Assembly (NCBI GenBank): GCA_051016205.1
Contig: CP136534.1
Span: 5,518,001 to 5,582,000, forward strand
Direction: 5' to 3'
DNA length: 64,000 nt
Source of the DNA: Acuticoccus sp051016205
Lineage (GTDB): Bacteria; Pseudomonadota; Alphaproteobacteria; Rhizobiales; Amorphaceae
In this document: positions 8,300 through 19,186 of the stretch, in pieces
How the letters are laid out: the number at the start of each line of letters is the position of its first letter
How positions within the stretch are numbered: the first letter of the stretch is position 1
Position numbers and translations under genes: made by a program
Notes under the pieces: generated by a model
Seen by the model: the letters and a program-made list of their open reading frames with translations, nothing else
What the model was told of the DNA's origin: nothing
The model's database searches: none

Positions 8300-9436
8300 T
8301 CAACCCTTGCTCGCCAACAGATTAAACGCGTTCGCTGCACATTCCCGCAGCGCCGGGCCGGCGCTTGAAAGGGCCTCTTCCAAGCTCACAGGTCCGCGGG
8401 TGATGGAAAAGGCCGCGACGATGCCGTTCTGCTGCAGGTCCACCGCATCGACGGCAAGGCGGCCCACGAAGGCAATGGCGGGCCGGCCGGCATCAGCCGC
8501 CATGCGAGCCAGTGCCACAGGTCCTTTGCCACCGAGGGACTGGGTGTCGAGGGAGCCCTCTCCCGTCACCACCAGATCGGCCGCTGCAACCTTGTCTGCC
8601 AGGCCGTGGTGGTCGGCAACAACGGCAAATCCGTCCCGCGCTATGGTGGGCGCTGCCGCCGAAAGGCCCACCAGCATGCCCCCCGCCGCGCCGGCGAAGG
8701 GGGCGTCGGCAAGGGCATCCTTGCCACGGGCCAAAGCGACGGCGCGATCGAAGTTGCCAAGGGCCTGATCCGCCTCCTCGATCTCGTCCACTGCAAGGCC
8801 CTTTTGGGGACCGAAGACCTGGGCGGCGCCAGCGGCCCCCACCAAAGGGTTGTCCACATCGGATGCGGCGATGATGCACACACCGGACAAGCGCGGGTCG
8901 AGGCCGGTCACGTCCACCTCGGCGACCTTGGCGAGGGTGCGGCCTGCGGGCTTTTCCAGACGCGTGCCGTCGGCGCTGATGTAGCGAGCGCCAAGCGCGT
9001 TGAGGGCACCCGCGCCAGCGTCCACCGTCACGCTGCCGCCCAAAGCCACCACCACCTCGCGGGCGCCGCGGTCAAGGGCCGCCGCAATGAGCTGGCCGAC
9101 GCCATAGCTTGAGGCGGTGTGGGGGTCGTAGCCGCCCGCGCCCACATGGTCGTGGCCGGCAACGGCGGCCAGTTCGATGACGGCGCGGGAGGCGTCGGGG
9201 TCGAACAGCCAACGCCCTTCGATGGCCCTGCCGAAAGGGTCCTCGCACACGGTGGTGAGAATTATGGTGCCGGGGCCTGCAAGGGCTTCAAGCGTGCCCT
9301 CGCCGCCATCGCCGATGGCAACGGTTTGTGTTGCCGCCTCAAGGGTGCTGAGCGCAAGCCCCTCGAGAATGGCAGCATTGGCCTCGGCGGCCGTCAGGCT
9401 ACCGCGGAACTTGTCGCAGGCGACGAAGATGTTCAC
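8300..9436 (-). CDS. glxK: Glycerate kinase (GlxK/GarK family)
   Basis: 378 aa. Begins MNIFVACDKFRGSLTA, the hallmark N-terminus of class I glycerate kinases, and carries VVALGGSVTVDAGAGAL and VVTGEGSLDTQSLGGK. It phosphorylates D-glycerate to 2-phosphoglycerate (or 3-phosphoglycerate) in glyoxylate, serine or glucarate metabolism. It is a stand-alone gene: the upstream neighbour is a hypothetical gene on the same strand 57 bp away, with no other glyoxylate genes in view. Its 3' end abuts dispersed element copy A. Confidence 0.9.
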   Translation of the reverse strand: MNIFVACDKFRGSLTAAEANAAILEGLALSTLEAATQTVAIGDGGEGTLEALAGPGTIILTTVCEDPFGRAIEGRWLFDPDASRAVIELAAVAGHDHVGAGGYDPHTASSYGVGQLIAAALDRGAREVVVALGGSVTVDAGAGALNALGARYISADGTRLEKPAGRTLAKVAEVDVTGLDPRLSGVCIIAASDVDNPLVGAAGAAQVFGPQKGLAVDEIEEADQALGNFDRAVALARGKDALADAPFAGAAGGMLVGLSAAAPTIARDGFAVVADHHGLADKVAAADLVVTGEGSLDTQSLGGKGPVALARMAADAGRPAIAFVGRLAVDAVDLQQNGIVAAFSITRGPVSLEEALSSAGPALRECAANAFNLLASKG

Positions 9437-9493
9437 AGGCTGTGCGCAATGGGAATGGCGCCGTCCACCCGCTGGCGGGCGGCGCCTTAAAGG

Positions 9494-9919
9494 TTAGGCT
9501 TTGCAGAACGGCTCACAGACCGGAAGGCTCCACGCGGCGGCAATGTCGCGGGTGGCGGCCTCCCGTTCCCAAGCCTCTTGGGGAAGCAGATGCAGGTGGA
9601 TCTCGTTGGCACCCTCCGCGATGGCCCGCAAATAGCGGTCACCATGGGTCATGTAGATCTCTTCGCTGACATTTTCTGCCCAACCCACCATGAGGGGGAT
9701 GCGAAATCCGAATATATCCCGCTTGACGACGACGAAGACGGCACCCTCAGGACACTCAAAACCCTTCACGTCGGTGATGGTGGAAGGGTACCAACTCTGA
9801 CTAAATCCCTGCCACCAGAAGACCTGAATCGAGGCCGATTCCGGTGCCAGAGTGTGGTCGCGTATGAGCATAGACCCTCCAAAGCCAACGAACGCATTTG
9901 CGTACTTGACAGTGGCCAC
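9494..9919 (-). CDS. Hypothetical protein, 141 aa
   Basis: I do not recognise a domain. The protein is soluble and rich in aromatic residues (SIQVFWWQGFSQSWYP, VVVKRDIFGFRIPLMVGW), with a C-terminal region HLHLLPQEAWEREAATRDIAAAW and a final pair of cysteines (PVCEPFCKA). Codon use matches the neighbours and the frame is open throughout, so it is probably real. The start is GTG at 9917-9919, preceded at some distance by AGGA; an internal ATG at 9869-9871 is an alternative. It lies divergently from gpmA. Confidence 0.6.
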   Translation of the reverse strand: MATVKYANAFVGFGGSMLIRDHTLAPESASIQVFWWQGFSQSWYPSTITDVKGFECPEGAVFVVVKRDIFGFRIPLMVGWAENVSEEIYMTHGDRYLRAIAEGANEIHLHLLPQEAWEREAATRDIAAAWSLPVCEPFCKA

Positions 9920-9979
9920 CTTACTGCATTCCTAAGGTGTCGAACGAATGTGGAACGTTTCGGGGTGAGGTTGTCCCGA

Positions 9980-10000
9980 CTATACACAGGCTGTGGATAA
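9980..10000. promoter_or_regulatory. Pair of convergent DnaA-box-like 9-mers upstream of gpmA
   Basis: CTATACACA at 9980-9988 is one base from TTATACACA, and TGTGGATAA at 9992-10000 is a perfect TTATCCACA box on the other strand. They are 3 bp apart in the divergent region between the 141-aa gene and gpmA. The sequence match is direct; any DnaA binding or replication-linked control is inference. Confidence 0.35.
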
Positions 10001-10070
10001 CTTCGCGCCTTCCTTGCGCAATCCTCTACATGTATTCCCAACGCCGATTCGATCCACAGGAAATATGCCC

Positions 10071-10721
10071 ATGTCAGATCGTATTCTCGCCCTCGTCCGC
10101 CACGGTCAGAGCGAGTGGAACGCGAAGAATCTCTTCACAGGGTGGCGCGATCCGGATCTGACGGAAAAAGGCATCGCCGAAGCGGAGCAGGCCGGAGAGC
10201 TCCTCAAAGCAGCCGGCTTCACCTTCGACATTGCCTTCACGTCAGACCTCGTACGTGCCCAGCACACACTCACCATCATGTTGGAGAAGCTTGGCCAGCA
10301 GGACCTTGAGACCATCAAGGACCAAGCGCTGAACGAGCGCGACTATGGTGACCTGTCAGGCCTCAACAAGGACGATGCGCGCAAGAAGTGGGGCGAGGAC
10401 CAGGTCCACCTGTGGCGTCGCTCCTTCGATGTGCCCCCGCCCGGAGGCGAAAGCCTGAAGATGACGGCAGAGCGCGTCATCCCCTACTACGAGGCGGAAA
10501 TCAAACCGCGTGTCACGGCCGGCGACAACGTGCTTGTGTCAGCCCACGGCAACTCTTTGCGCGCGCTGATCATGATGCTCGAAGGGTTGAGCGCCGATGC
10601 CATCGTCAAGCGTGAGCTCGCCACAGGGGCGCCCATCCTCTACCAGCTGGATGCCGCGGGGATGCCACTGGAGCGGACCGACTACTCCACAGGACAGCCT
10701 GTTTCAAAGGTGCTTTGCTAA
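10071..10721 (+). CDS. gpmA: 2,3-bisphosphoglycerate-dependent phosphoglycerate mutase
   Basis: 216 aa. Catalytic His is in LVRHGQSEWN near the N-terminus; NERDYGDLSGLNK, WRRSFDVPPPGGESL and the second His in SAHGNSLRAL are all GpmA features. It interconverts 3- and 2-phosphoglycerate in glycolysis and gluconeogenesis. The length fits the short alphaproteobacterial form. I chose the ATG at 10071 (MSDRIL) because AGGAA lies about 8 bases upstream; an ATG at 10065 is nearly as good and longer extensions lack support. It converges with dapB, whose stop is 9 bp away. Confidence 0.94.
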   Translation: MSDRILALVRHGQSEWNAKNLFTGWRDPDLTEKGIAEAEQAGELLKAAGFTFDIAFTSDLVRAQHTLTIMLEKLGQQDLETIKDQALNERDYGDLSGLNKDDARKKWGEDQVHLWRRSFDVPPPGGESLKMTAERVIPYYEAEIKPRVTAGDNVLVSAHGNSLRALIMMLEGLSADAIVKRELATGAPILYQLDAAGMPLERTDYSTGQPVSKVLC

Positions 10722-10730
10722 AGGCGACCG

Positions 10731-11534
10731 TCAGATCTCGGCGATCCCCAAAACATCGGACATGGAATAAAGGCCGGGTTGGCGGTCCTTGAGCCAAAGG
10801 GCCGCCCGCACGGCGCCGCGCGCGAAGACGGTCCTGTCCTCGGCGATGTGGCCCAGCGTCACCCGCTCGCTGTCGCTGGCGAAGATCACCTGATGCTCGC
10901 CGATCACCGTGCCGCCGCGCAGTGTTGCAAAGCCGATGGTGCCCTTCGGGCGCGCGCCCGTGTGCCCTTCGCGCACCTTGACAGCCGCATCGTCCAAAAT
11001 GACCTCGCGCCCCTTTGCAGCGGCCTCACCCAGTAAAAGGGCTGTGCCCGAGGGCGCATCCACTTTGCGGCGGTGGTGCATCTCCACAATCTCAATATCG
11101 GCGTCAGGCAGCGCGCTGGCGGCCCGTGCCACCATGGCGGCAAGGAGGTTGACCCCCATGGACATGTTGCCCGATTTCACGATCGGGACCGTCGCCGCCG
11201 CCTCGGCAATGTCGGCGTTCTCATCGGCCGAAAAGCCCGTGGTGCCCACCACCAGACAAACGCCCATTTCAGCAAGGCGTTTGGCAAGGGCGGTGCTGGC
11301 GGCAGGGGTGGTGAAGTCGATCACACAGTCGCACCCGCCAAGGTCGTCCACCGTGTCGGTGACGAGGACGCCTGTGGCCCCACCCCCCGCGAGCCGACCC
11401 GTGTCGGCGCCCACTTCAGGGGCACCAGGCCGGTCGACTGCCGCAGTCAATGTCGCCTCATCGCTCTCATGAACGACGGTGAGAACGGCGTGGCCCATGC
11501 GCCCGCCGGCGCCCACCACGCCGATCTTCATCAT
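10731..11534 (-). CDS. dapB: 4-hydroxy-tetrahydrodipicolinate reductase
   Basis: 267 aa. NAD(P)-binding loop GVVGAGGRMG at the N-terminus, substrate motif EMHHRRKVDAPSGTA, and C-terminal GHIAEDRTVFARGA. It catalyses the NAD(P)H step of lysine/meso-DAP synthesis. The start ATGATG overlaps the stop of the DUF1330 gene (ATGA), so the two are co-translated. It sits convergent to gpmA. Confidence 0.95.
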   Translation of the reverse strand: MMKIGVVGAGGRMGHAVLTVVHESDEATLTAAVDRPGAPEVGADTGRLAGGGATGVLVTDTVDDLGGCDCVIDFTTPAASTALAKRLAEMGVCLVVGTTGFSADENADIAEAAATVPIVKSGNMSMGVNLLAAMVARAASALPDADIEIVEMHHRRKVDAPSGTALLLGEAAAKGREVILDDAAVKVREGHTGARPKGTIGFATLRGGTVIGEHQVIFASDSERVTLGHIAEDRTVFARGAVRAALWLKDRQPGLYSMSDVLGIAEI

Positions 11535-11839
11535 TGGCCGGGCTGGGCGCCTTCGTAGCCCTCGATGATCACCACCTCGCCCACAGCGTGCTTTTTGCGG
11601 ACCGCCGTCGCGGCCTTGTAGCCTTCGCTGTCATAGCAATCGAGCGCAGCCTGGTAGGACGGGAACTCGATGATCACATGGCGCTTGCGCGCCTCGCCCT
11701 CAGGCGCCTCAAACGTGCCGCCGCGTGCCAAAAAACGGGCACCGAACTTGGCGAAAGGTCCCGCATTCAGCGCCACATAGTCCTTGTATCCTTCAGGATC
11801 GCTCACATCCATGTGGGCGATCCAATAACCCTTCGCCAT
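11531..11839 (-). CDS. DUF1330 family protein
   Basis: 102 aa, small dimeric ferredoxin-fold type protein. Family signs: KGYWIAHMDVSDPEGYKDYV at the start and RHVIIEFPSYQAALDCYDSEGYKAA in the middle. Function of the family is unassigned. A strong ribosome site (GGGGAGGAGAG) precedes the ATG, and the stop overlaps the dapB start by four bases, so this is the lead gene of a two-gene operon. Confidence 0.85.
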   Translation of the reverse strand: MAKGYWIAHMDVSDPEGYKDYVALNAGPFAKFGARFLARGGTFEAPEGEARKRHVIIEFPSYQAALDCYDSEGYKAATAVRKKHAVGEVVIIEGYEGAQPGQ

Positions 11840-11905
11840 CGATGTCTCTCCTCCCCGTCACATCGGGCGGAATAGAACACGCCGCCGGTGGCGCGGCAAT
11901 GTCGC

Positions 11906-14581
11906 TCAACCATCCTTGTCGAGCGCTGCCTTTAGCTCATAAAGGGCGGCGAGCGCCTCACGCGGGGAAAGGGCGTCGGGGTCGATGGCGGCAAGGCGTT
12001 CCAGCGCCGGCGAGGGATGTGGCGCGCTCTCACCGGAGGGGGTGTCCGGCTCCGGAGCGGCGGCGAACAACGGAAGGTCGGCGGCAAGGGCTGCCCGTGC
12101 AGCGCCCCTGTCGGTTTCTTCCAGCCTTGCCAGAATGTCCTTGGCGCGGCGCACCACGACGGCGGGAAGGCCCGCAAGGCGCGCCACCTGAACACCGTAG
12201 GACCGGTCCGCTGCGCCAGGGGCCACCTGATGGAGGAAGACGATTTCGCCCCGCCACTCCTTTACGCGCATGGTGGCGTTGTCGATCCTCGGCCGGCGCT
12301 CCGACAGCGCCGTCAGCTCATGATAGTGGGTGGCAAAGAGCGTACGGCAGCCAATCTCGTTCAGCCGCTCAAGGGCCGCCCAGGCAATGGAGAGGCCATC
12401 GAAGGTGGCGGTCCCGCGGCCGATCTCATCCAGGATCACCAGCGCCCCGGAGCCTGCCTGATTGAGGATGGCGGCCAATTCCACCATCTCCACCATGAAG
12501 GTTGAGCGCCCCGCCGCAAGGTCGTCCGACGCGCCGATGCGGCTGAACAGGCGATCCACGATGCCGATGTGCGCCGCCTCCGCCGGTACAAACGCCCCTG
12601 CCTGCGCCAAAATCGCGATCAATGCGTTCTGGCGCAGATACGTGGATTTGCCGCCCATGTTGGGCCCTGTGAGGATCACCGCGCGGGCCGCGGTGTCGCC
12701 TTCCTTCTGGGTGAGATCGCAGTCGTTGGGAACGAAGGTGGAGGGGTCGGCAAGGGCGCCTTCCACAACGGGATGGCGCCCTCCCTCCACGCGAAAGGTA
12801 TGGGTGTCGTCCACAACAGGGCGCACCCAGCGCGAGCGCGCGGCCCGTTCGGCCAACGCCGTCGTCACATCAAGCTCGGCCATGGCGTCGGCGATTTCTG
12901 CGACCTGAGGGCGCGCGGCGAGGATGTCGGCCACAAGGTCGGCAAAGATCGCCGCCTCCTTGGCCCGCGCCTCGTCACTGGCGGCCATGATGCGGCTTTC
13001 AAGATCGCGCAGGCGCTCTGTGGTGAAGCGCACCGCACTGGCAAGGCTCTGCCTGTGGGAAAACCCCTCCGTCTCACGCACGGTGTCGCCGTGAGCGGCA
13101 GGCACTTCGACAAACCATCCGAGCACGGCGTTGTGCTTGATTTTCAAAGATTTGACGCCGGTGTCGCTCTGATACTCGGCCTGTAGGGCCGCAATCACCT
13201 GGCGGCTTTCATCGCGCAGCGTTCTTGCCTCGTCGAGGGCGACGTCGACGCCTTTGGCAATGGTGCCGTCGGTGGCGTTGGCCGAAGCGGCCTTTTGGTC
13301 GAGGGTCGCAGCAAGGCGGTCACCGATGGCAAGCGGCGCGCCATCAAGGGCTGCGGCAATGGCGGCCACATCCCCCTCGCAATCCTGTGGGATCGCGGCG
13401 CGCGCCTTGGCGGCCGCCTCAAGGGCAGTGGCAACGCGCAAGGCATCGCGCGGGCCGCCGCGCTCGGCTCCGAGCCTGCCCACAGCGCGCATCATGTCGC
13501 CAACACCTGTCAGCGCTGCACGCACCGCGGCCCGTGCCTCCATCGTCTCCACGAAAAAGGCCACGGCATCGTGGCGCGCGCGGATCACATCGAACTTAGT
13601 GGAGGGGTTGGCGAGCCGCTCGGCCAATCGCCTGGCGCCGATCCCCGAGACTGTGCAATCCACCGAGGAGAGGAGCGTCGGGCCTTCGCCGCGGGCGGGC
13701 CGTGTTAGCTCAAGGCTGGCGCGGGTGGCAGCATCGATCGCCATCGCCTCCCCGCCCGCATCGGGCCGCGGCGGGTCGAGGGGCGGCGCGTTGGAAAACT
13801 GCGTGTCGGCGAGGTAGTCCACCAGCGCAAGACCTGCGGCCGCCTCCGAACCTGTGAACGTGCCGAACGCTTCAAGGCTGAGGACGCCGAACGCTGAGGC
13901 GAGCCTCTCCGCCGCACCGCGCGAGGCAAAGGCGGTGTCGGCACGGCGCGTCACCGTCACACGGGCGTTGAGGGACGGAAGGTCCATGCCTTCAGGGGCG
14001 ATCACCTCGGCAGGGTCGAGACGAGCAAGGGCGCCCGTCAGATCGTCCGCCGGCGCGTGGCTCAGCGTGAAGCGGCCCGAGGCAACGTCGGCGGCTGCGA
14101 TCCCGACGCCATCGCGGCCGGGGGCAACGGCCACGAGAAGCGCGGCGCGTCCTTCGTCCAGCAGGCGTTCTTCCGTAATGGTGCCCGGGGTGACGATGCG
14201 CACCACCTCGCGCGCCACCACCGCCTTCGCCCCACGCTTTTTAGCCTCCGCAGGGTCTTCCACTTGTTCGGCAATGACGACGCGAAAATTCTGCGCAATC
14301 AGCCGCGCCAGGTAATCCTCAGCCGCATGGACGGGGACGCCTGACATCTTGATGGGCTCGCCGCGATGGGTGCCGCGGGTGGTGCAGTGGATGCCGAGGG
14401 CCTTGGCGGCAACCTCAGCATCCTCAAAGAACATCTCGTAAAAATCGCCCATCCTGTAAAACAGGAGGCCTTCGGGGTGCTTGGCCTTGATGGCAAGATA
14501 CTGCGCCATCATAGGGGTGGCCGCGGCCACGGCCTCAGCCCCATCGCTGTCTTGTGGTGGCCGATCCACTGCCATGTCCAT
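11906..14581 (-). CDS. mutS: DNA mismatch repair protein MutS
   Basis: 891 aa. Mismatch-recognition motif GDFYEMFFEDA is near residue 45; Walker A GPNMGGKSTYLRQ, Walker B VILDEIGRGTATFDG and the following FATHYHELT lie in the C-terminal ATPase. It initiates methyl-independent or MutL-dependent mismatch repair. The open frame extends to 14713, over the divergent maeB gene, so I chose ATG 14579-14581, which has GGGGAGG six bases upstream. No mutL in the window. Confidence 0.95.
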   Translation of the reverse strand: MDMAVDRPPQDSDGAEAVAAATPMMAQYLAIKAKHPEGLLFYRMGDFYEMFFEDAEVAAKALGIHCTTRGTHRGEPIKMSGVPVHAAEDYLARLIAQNFRVVIAEQVEDPAEAKKRGAKAVVAREVVRIVTPGTITEERLLDEGRAALLVAVAPGRDGVGIAAADVASGRFTLSHAPADDLTGALARLDPAEVIAPEGMDLPSLNARVTVTRRADTAFASRGAAERLASAFGVLSLEAFGTFTGSEAAAGLALVDYLADTQFSNAPPLDPPRPDAGGEAMAIDAATRASLELTRPARGEGPTLLSSVDCTVSGIGARRLAERLANPSTKFDVIRARHDAVAFFVETMEARAAVRAALTGVGDMMRAVGRLGAERGGPRDALRVATALEAAAKARAAIPQDCEGDVAAIAAALDGAPLAIGDRLAATLDQKAASANATDGTIAKGVDVALDEARTLRDESRQVIAALQAEYQSDTGVKSLKIKHNAVLGWFVEVPAAHGDTVRETEGFSHRQSLASAVRFTTERLRDLESRIMAASDEARAKEAAIFADLVADILAARPQVAEIADAMAELDVTTALAERAARSRWVRPVVDDTHTFRVEGGRHPVVEGALADPSTFVPNDCDLTQKEGDTAARAVILTGPNMGGKSTYLRQNALIAILAQAGAFVPAEAAHIGIVDRLFSRIGASDDLAAGRSTFMVEMVELAAILNQAGSGALVILDEIGRGTATFDGLSIAWAALERLNEIGCRTLFATHYHELTALSERRPRIDNATMRVKEWRGEIVFLHQVAPGAADRSYGVQVARLAGLPAVVVRRAKDILARLEETDRGAARAALAADLPLFAAAPEPDTPSGESAPHPSPALERLAAIDPDALSPREALAALYELKAALDKDG

Positions 14582-14650
14582 GACGCCCCTCCCCGCTCTG
14601 GCGAGCCTGAAGGGCGGAGCGCTGAGGTTCAAGGCGGGCAAGAGCGTCCT

Positions 14651-14668
14651 CAACAACCTCTGTTGTTG
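14651..14668. promoter_or_regulatory. Inverted repeat in the divergent mutS/maeB promoter region
   Basis: CAACAACCTCTGTTGTTG: perfect six-base arms CAACAA/TTGTTG around a six-base centre, in the 152-bp gap between the divergent mutS and maeB genes. It has the size of a dimeric regulator site. No regulator is identified and no clear sigma-70 boxes were assigned. Confidence 0.3.
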
Positions 14669-14733
14669 TGGACGGCCGAAGGGCAAACGGCGTACCCCTA
14701 GGATCAAAGACACATGGCTTAGAGGGGATTGCC

Positions 14734-17009
<2,276 letters not shown>

Positions 17010-17010
<1 letters not shown>

Positions 17011-17399
17011 TGGCCCTTCCCCTCACAATCTCCATGGTCGATTGGACCTGCACGGACCTGACGCTGACGCGCGCCCACGCCAGCTTCGTGTTTGAGGACA
17101 TGGAACAGCACAAGAGCCGTACCTTCCGCTTCCGTCACATCGAGTGGCAGACCCTGATCACGCACCGTCTGGACTGGCTTGTGGCCTCCCTGACGGTGGA
17201 GCGTGCCGTCAACTTCGAGGCTTTGCGCGACATCTTTCCGGGCTACCCCGATACGGGTGGGCTCGAATACTGCGCCTACCCTCTGCTTGTGGGGACTATC
17301 GACGGGTTGGATGGGCTGGACTTCATCTGCCTTTGCAAAATCATCGATGAGGTGACGCAGAACGGAACGGCTGTGGAAACCATTGCGGCCACAGCCTGA
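17010..17399 (+). CDS. Hypothetical protein, 129 aa, coupled to maeB
   Basis: No recognised domain. Acidic soluble protein with WTCTDLTLTRAHASFVFEDME at the N-terminus and CAYPLLVGTIDGLDGLDFICLCKIIDEV near the C-terminus; three cysteines in the last third. The ATG shares a base with the maeB stop, so it is co-translated with malic enzyme. Its stop codon directly joins dispersed element copy B. It is probably real because codon use and the coupling fit, but I cannot name a role. Confidence 0.65.
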
Positions 17400-17525
17400 G
17401 GCGCGGGTGCGGGTCCTTCTTGGCTCCGCCGAAATGTGGTCCTCGACGGTTCGGCATCAGAGAATGCGAAAGCCCACCATCGCGGGTTTTCGTGGAACGT
17501 CGGGCTTTCAACTCTGCGAATGACC
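17400..17525 (-). repeat. Dispersed gene-3'-end element, copy B
   Basis: Reverse complement matches copy A (8170-8299) over about 110 bp. It begins at the base after the stop of the 129-aa gene. GAAAGCCC (17468-17475) and GGGCTTTC (about 17501-17508) form perfect eight-base arms of a hairpin. The strand shown is the one that reads AGCCCGACGTTCCACGAAA. In gene orientation it matches copy A from the stop codon onward. Confidence 0.7.
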
Positions 17526-17570
17526 TGTGGGGGGACACGCGTGGGACGGGTGTGCGTCCAGCTTGCGCGC

Positions 17571-17675
17571 TAGAGCAGTTTGCGGTCAGATGGAAACATG
17601 CGATCGCAAGAAAACCGCTCTATTTCAAAGGAGTAGAGCATCTTATCTGCGTCCGTATGGACGCAGGATGCTCTA
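17571..17675 (+). repeat. Dispersed 105-bp double-palindrome element, copy 2
   Basis: Better preserved copy of the element at 4559-4663. One half is a near-continuous hairpin: outer arms TAGAGCATC/GATGCTCTA and inner arms CTGCGTCC/GGACGCAG, all perfect. The other half is bounded by TAGAGC-type hexamers and contains GCGATCGC. Its right end supplies the TAG stop of the small gene at 17673-17957. Together with copy B it fills the 273-bp gap. Confidence 0.87.
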
Positions 17676-17957
17676 GTCTGCGCCGTTGAAGCGGCCATTT
17701 TGGAGGCGGGTCCATAGGCCGAGGGCGGTGTCTTTGCCAATGCGGCGGGCGCCCCTGCTCTGACAGGCGTTGAAGGCACCCACATGGCACAGCGTGGCGC
17801 CGTCACCCATCTGGGTGCACACCTGTGCTTGGCGGACGAAACAGCCCTCGCTGCGTGCGCCTGCGACCGTCAGGCGATCCGCGCTGGTGATCGCGCCTAC
17901 AAGGATCGACGTTGCCACGAAGCCCGTCATGGTGAGCGCCAAAAAGGACTGTCCCAT
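17673..17957 (-). CDS. Small exported or membrane-anchored Cys-containing protein
   Basis: 94 aa, not recognised. N-terminal hydrophobic segment MGQSFLALTMTGFVATSILVG (signal peptide or anchor), then a region with four cysteines spaced GCFVRQAQVC...TLC...NACQS that could form two disulfides in the periplasm. An excellent ribosome site (AGGAGGCGAAA) precedes the ATG. The stop TAG lies in the end of the 105-bp repeat, so the C-terminal residues (about NGRFNGAD) could be element-derived readthrough to a new stop. Shares orientation with the downstream-named trmB operon but is separated by 71 bp. Confidence 0.6.
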   Translation of the reverse strand: MGQSFLALTMTGFVATSILVGAITSADRLTVAGARSEGCFVRQAQVCTQMGDGATLCHVGAFNACQSRGARRIGKDTALGLWTRLQNGRFNGAD

Positions 17958-18028
17958 TTTCGCCTCCTAGACGTCCGGCCGCCAAGGCGGTCGTGTGAAC
18001 GAGGGAGGGAACGGGCGAAGACCGGCAT

Positions 18029-19186
18029 TTATTCCGGTTGTGCCGGGGAGCGGTCGGTCAAAGCCAGAACGAGGTAGTGGGGGGTGCGACCCTCGCGAAG
18101 GGCCTTCGCCTCATACCGTGTGCCTGGCCAATGGGGGTAGGCGTCCGGTCCGTCCGCCACCAGCGTGAAGCCGGGGTGCGCGGCCACATGGGCCCGCGTC
18201 CAGGCCACGTAGGAGGGAATGTCGGAGGCAAACCGAACGGTTCCCCCAGGCACCAGCGCCCGTTGCAGACGGTCAAGCGTCGGCATGGAGATGAGCCTGC
18301 GTTTCCAGTGCCGGCGTTTCGGCCATGGATCGGGGTAGAGAATGTCCACCCTGTCGAGGGCGCCTTCAGGCAGCCATTCGAGCAGGTGGCGCGCATCCCC
18401 CTCAAACAGTCTGACGTTGGTGAGGCCTTTCGCATCCAGCGCACGCACAGCTTTGGCGATACCGCTGAGGAACGGCTCTGCGCCGATCAACCCCACGTCA
18501 GGCTCATTTTGCGCATGATGGATCAGGTGTTCGCCGCCTCCAAAGCCGATCTCCAGGCGCAGGCAACGCTTGGGGGTTTGGAACAGTCGCCCGGCCCACG
18601 GTGCGTCAATGGCAAGGCGGTAGCGGGAAAACGTCTCGGGCACCGTCTGGCCGTGCACCACACGGCGGCCGTAAAGGCCCTCGCTTGCCTCCTTCAGCGC
18701 CAAGGACGGGGGCAGCGTCTTGTGGAAGTAGACCCTGTCGAACCCTGCCTCATTGCGCCGCCCCGTCTCCCGATAGCCAAGCTTTGGATAAAGGGTGAGG
18801 TTCCCGGTCATTTTCTCGTGAGTGTAAAGATGGATCGCCCCTGCGCCAGTGCGCTGGGCGATCCCCTCCGCAGCCGTAATCAGGCGGCGGCCAAGACCAC
18901 GACCCTGCTCCCCAGGATGCACGGCGACAGTGTCCAGGAGCGGTGGCTCGGTTTTGGTGGAAACGATGACGTAGCCGATGAGGCTGCCATCCTCGTCCTC
19001 GGCAACGAGGACGGTGTCGTTGGCGATGGCCTCATCGAAGGCAACGTCCATCGGCGCGGGGCGGCGGCCGATGGCTGGGACAAACTGGGCGAATGCGGCT
19101 TCGGCGATGGCCGCCAGCGCGGCCGCATCGCCGGCCTCGGCAGGCCTTATGGAGACCTCAGACGGCGTTTTGAAGCTCGTCGGCAA
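18029..19186 (-). CDS. trmB: GNAT acetyltransferase - tRNA (guanine-N7)-methyltransferase (TrmB) fusion
   Basis: About 385 aa in one open frame. Residues about 8-160: GNAT domain (VSIRPAEAGDAAALAAI, VAVHPGEQGRGLGRRLI as acetyl-CoA loop, YPKLGYRETGRRNEAGFDRVYF). Residues about 165-385: complete TrmB, with SEGLYGRR at its normal N-terminus, SAM loop RLEIGFGGGEHL, DILYPDPWPKRRHWKRR and C-terminal TRYEAKALREGRTPHY. TrmB makes m7G46 in tRNA. The frame opens at ATG 19246, 89 bp inside metK and without a ribosome site; I prefer TTG 19186, which follows GGGAGAAG and overlaps metK by 29 bp. The acetyl acceptor is unknown. Confidence 0.85.
   Translation of the reverse strand: MPTSFKTPSEVSIRPAEAGDAAALAAIAEAAFAQFVPAIGRRPAPMDVAFDEAIANDTVLVAEDEDGSLIGYVIVSTKTEPPLLDTVAVHPGEQGRGLGRRLITAAEGIAQRTGAGAIHLYTHEKMTGNLTLYPKLGYRETGRRNEAGFDRVYFHKTLPPSLALKEASEGLYGRRVVHGQTVPETFSRYRLAIDAPWAGRLFQTPKRCLRLEIGFGGGEHLIHHAQNEPDVGLIGAEPFLSGIAKAVRALDAKGLTNVRLFEGDARHLLEWLPEGALDRVDILYPDPWPKRRHWKRRLISMPTLDRLQRALVPGGTVRFASDIPSYVAWTRAHVAAHPGFTLVADGPDAYPHWPGTRYEAKALREGRTPHYLVLALTDRSPAQPE

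Noticed and set aside
14582..14713. N-terminal extension of mutS to base 14713
   Set aside because: Would overlap the divergent promoter of maeB; the family start with a strong ribosome site is at 14581.
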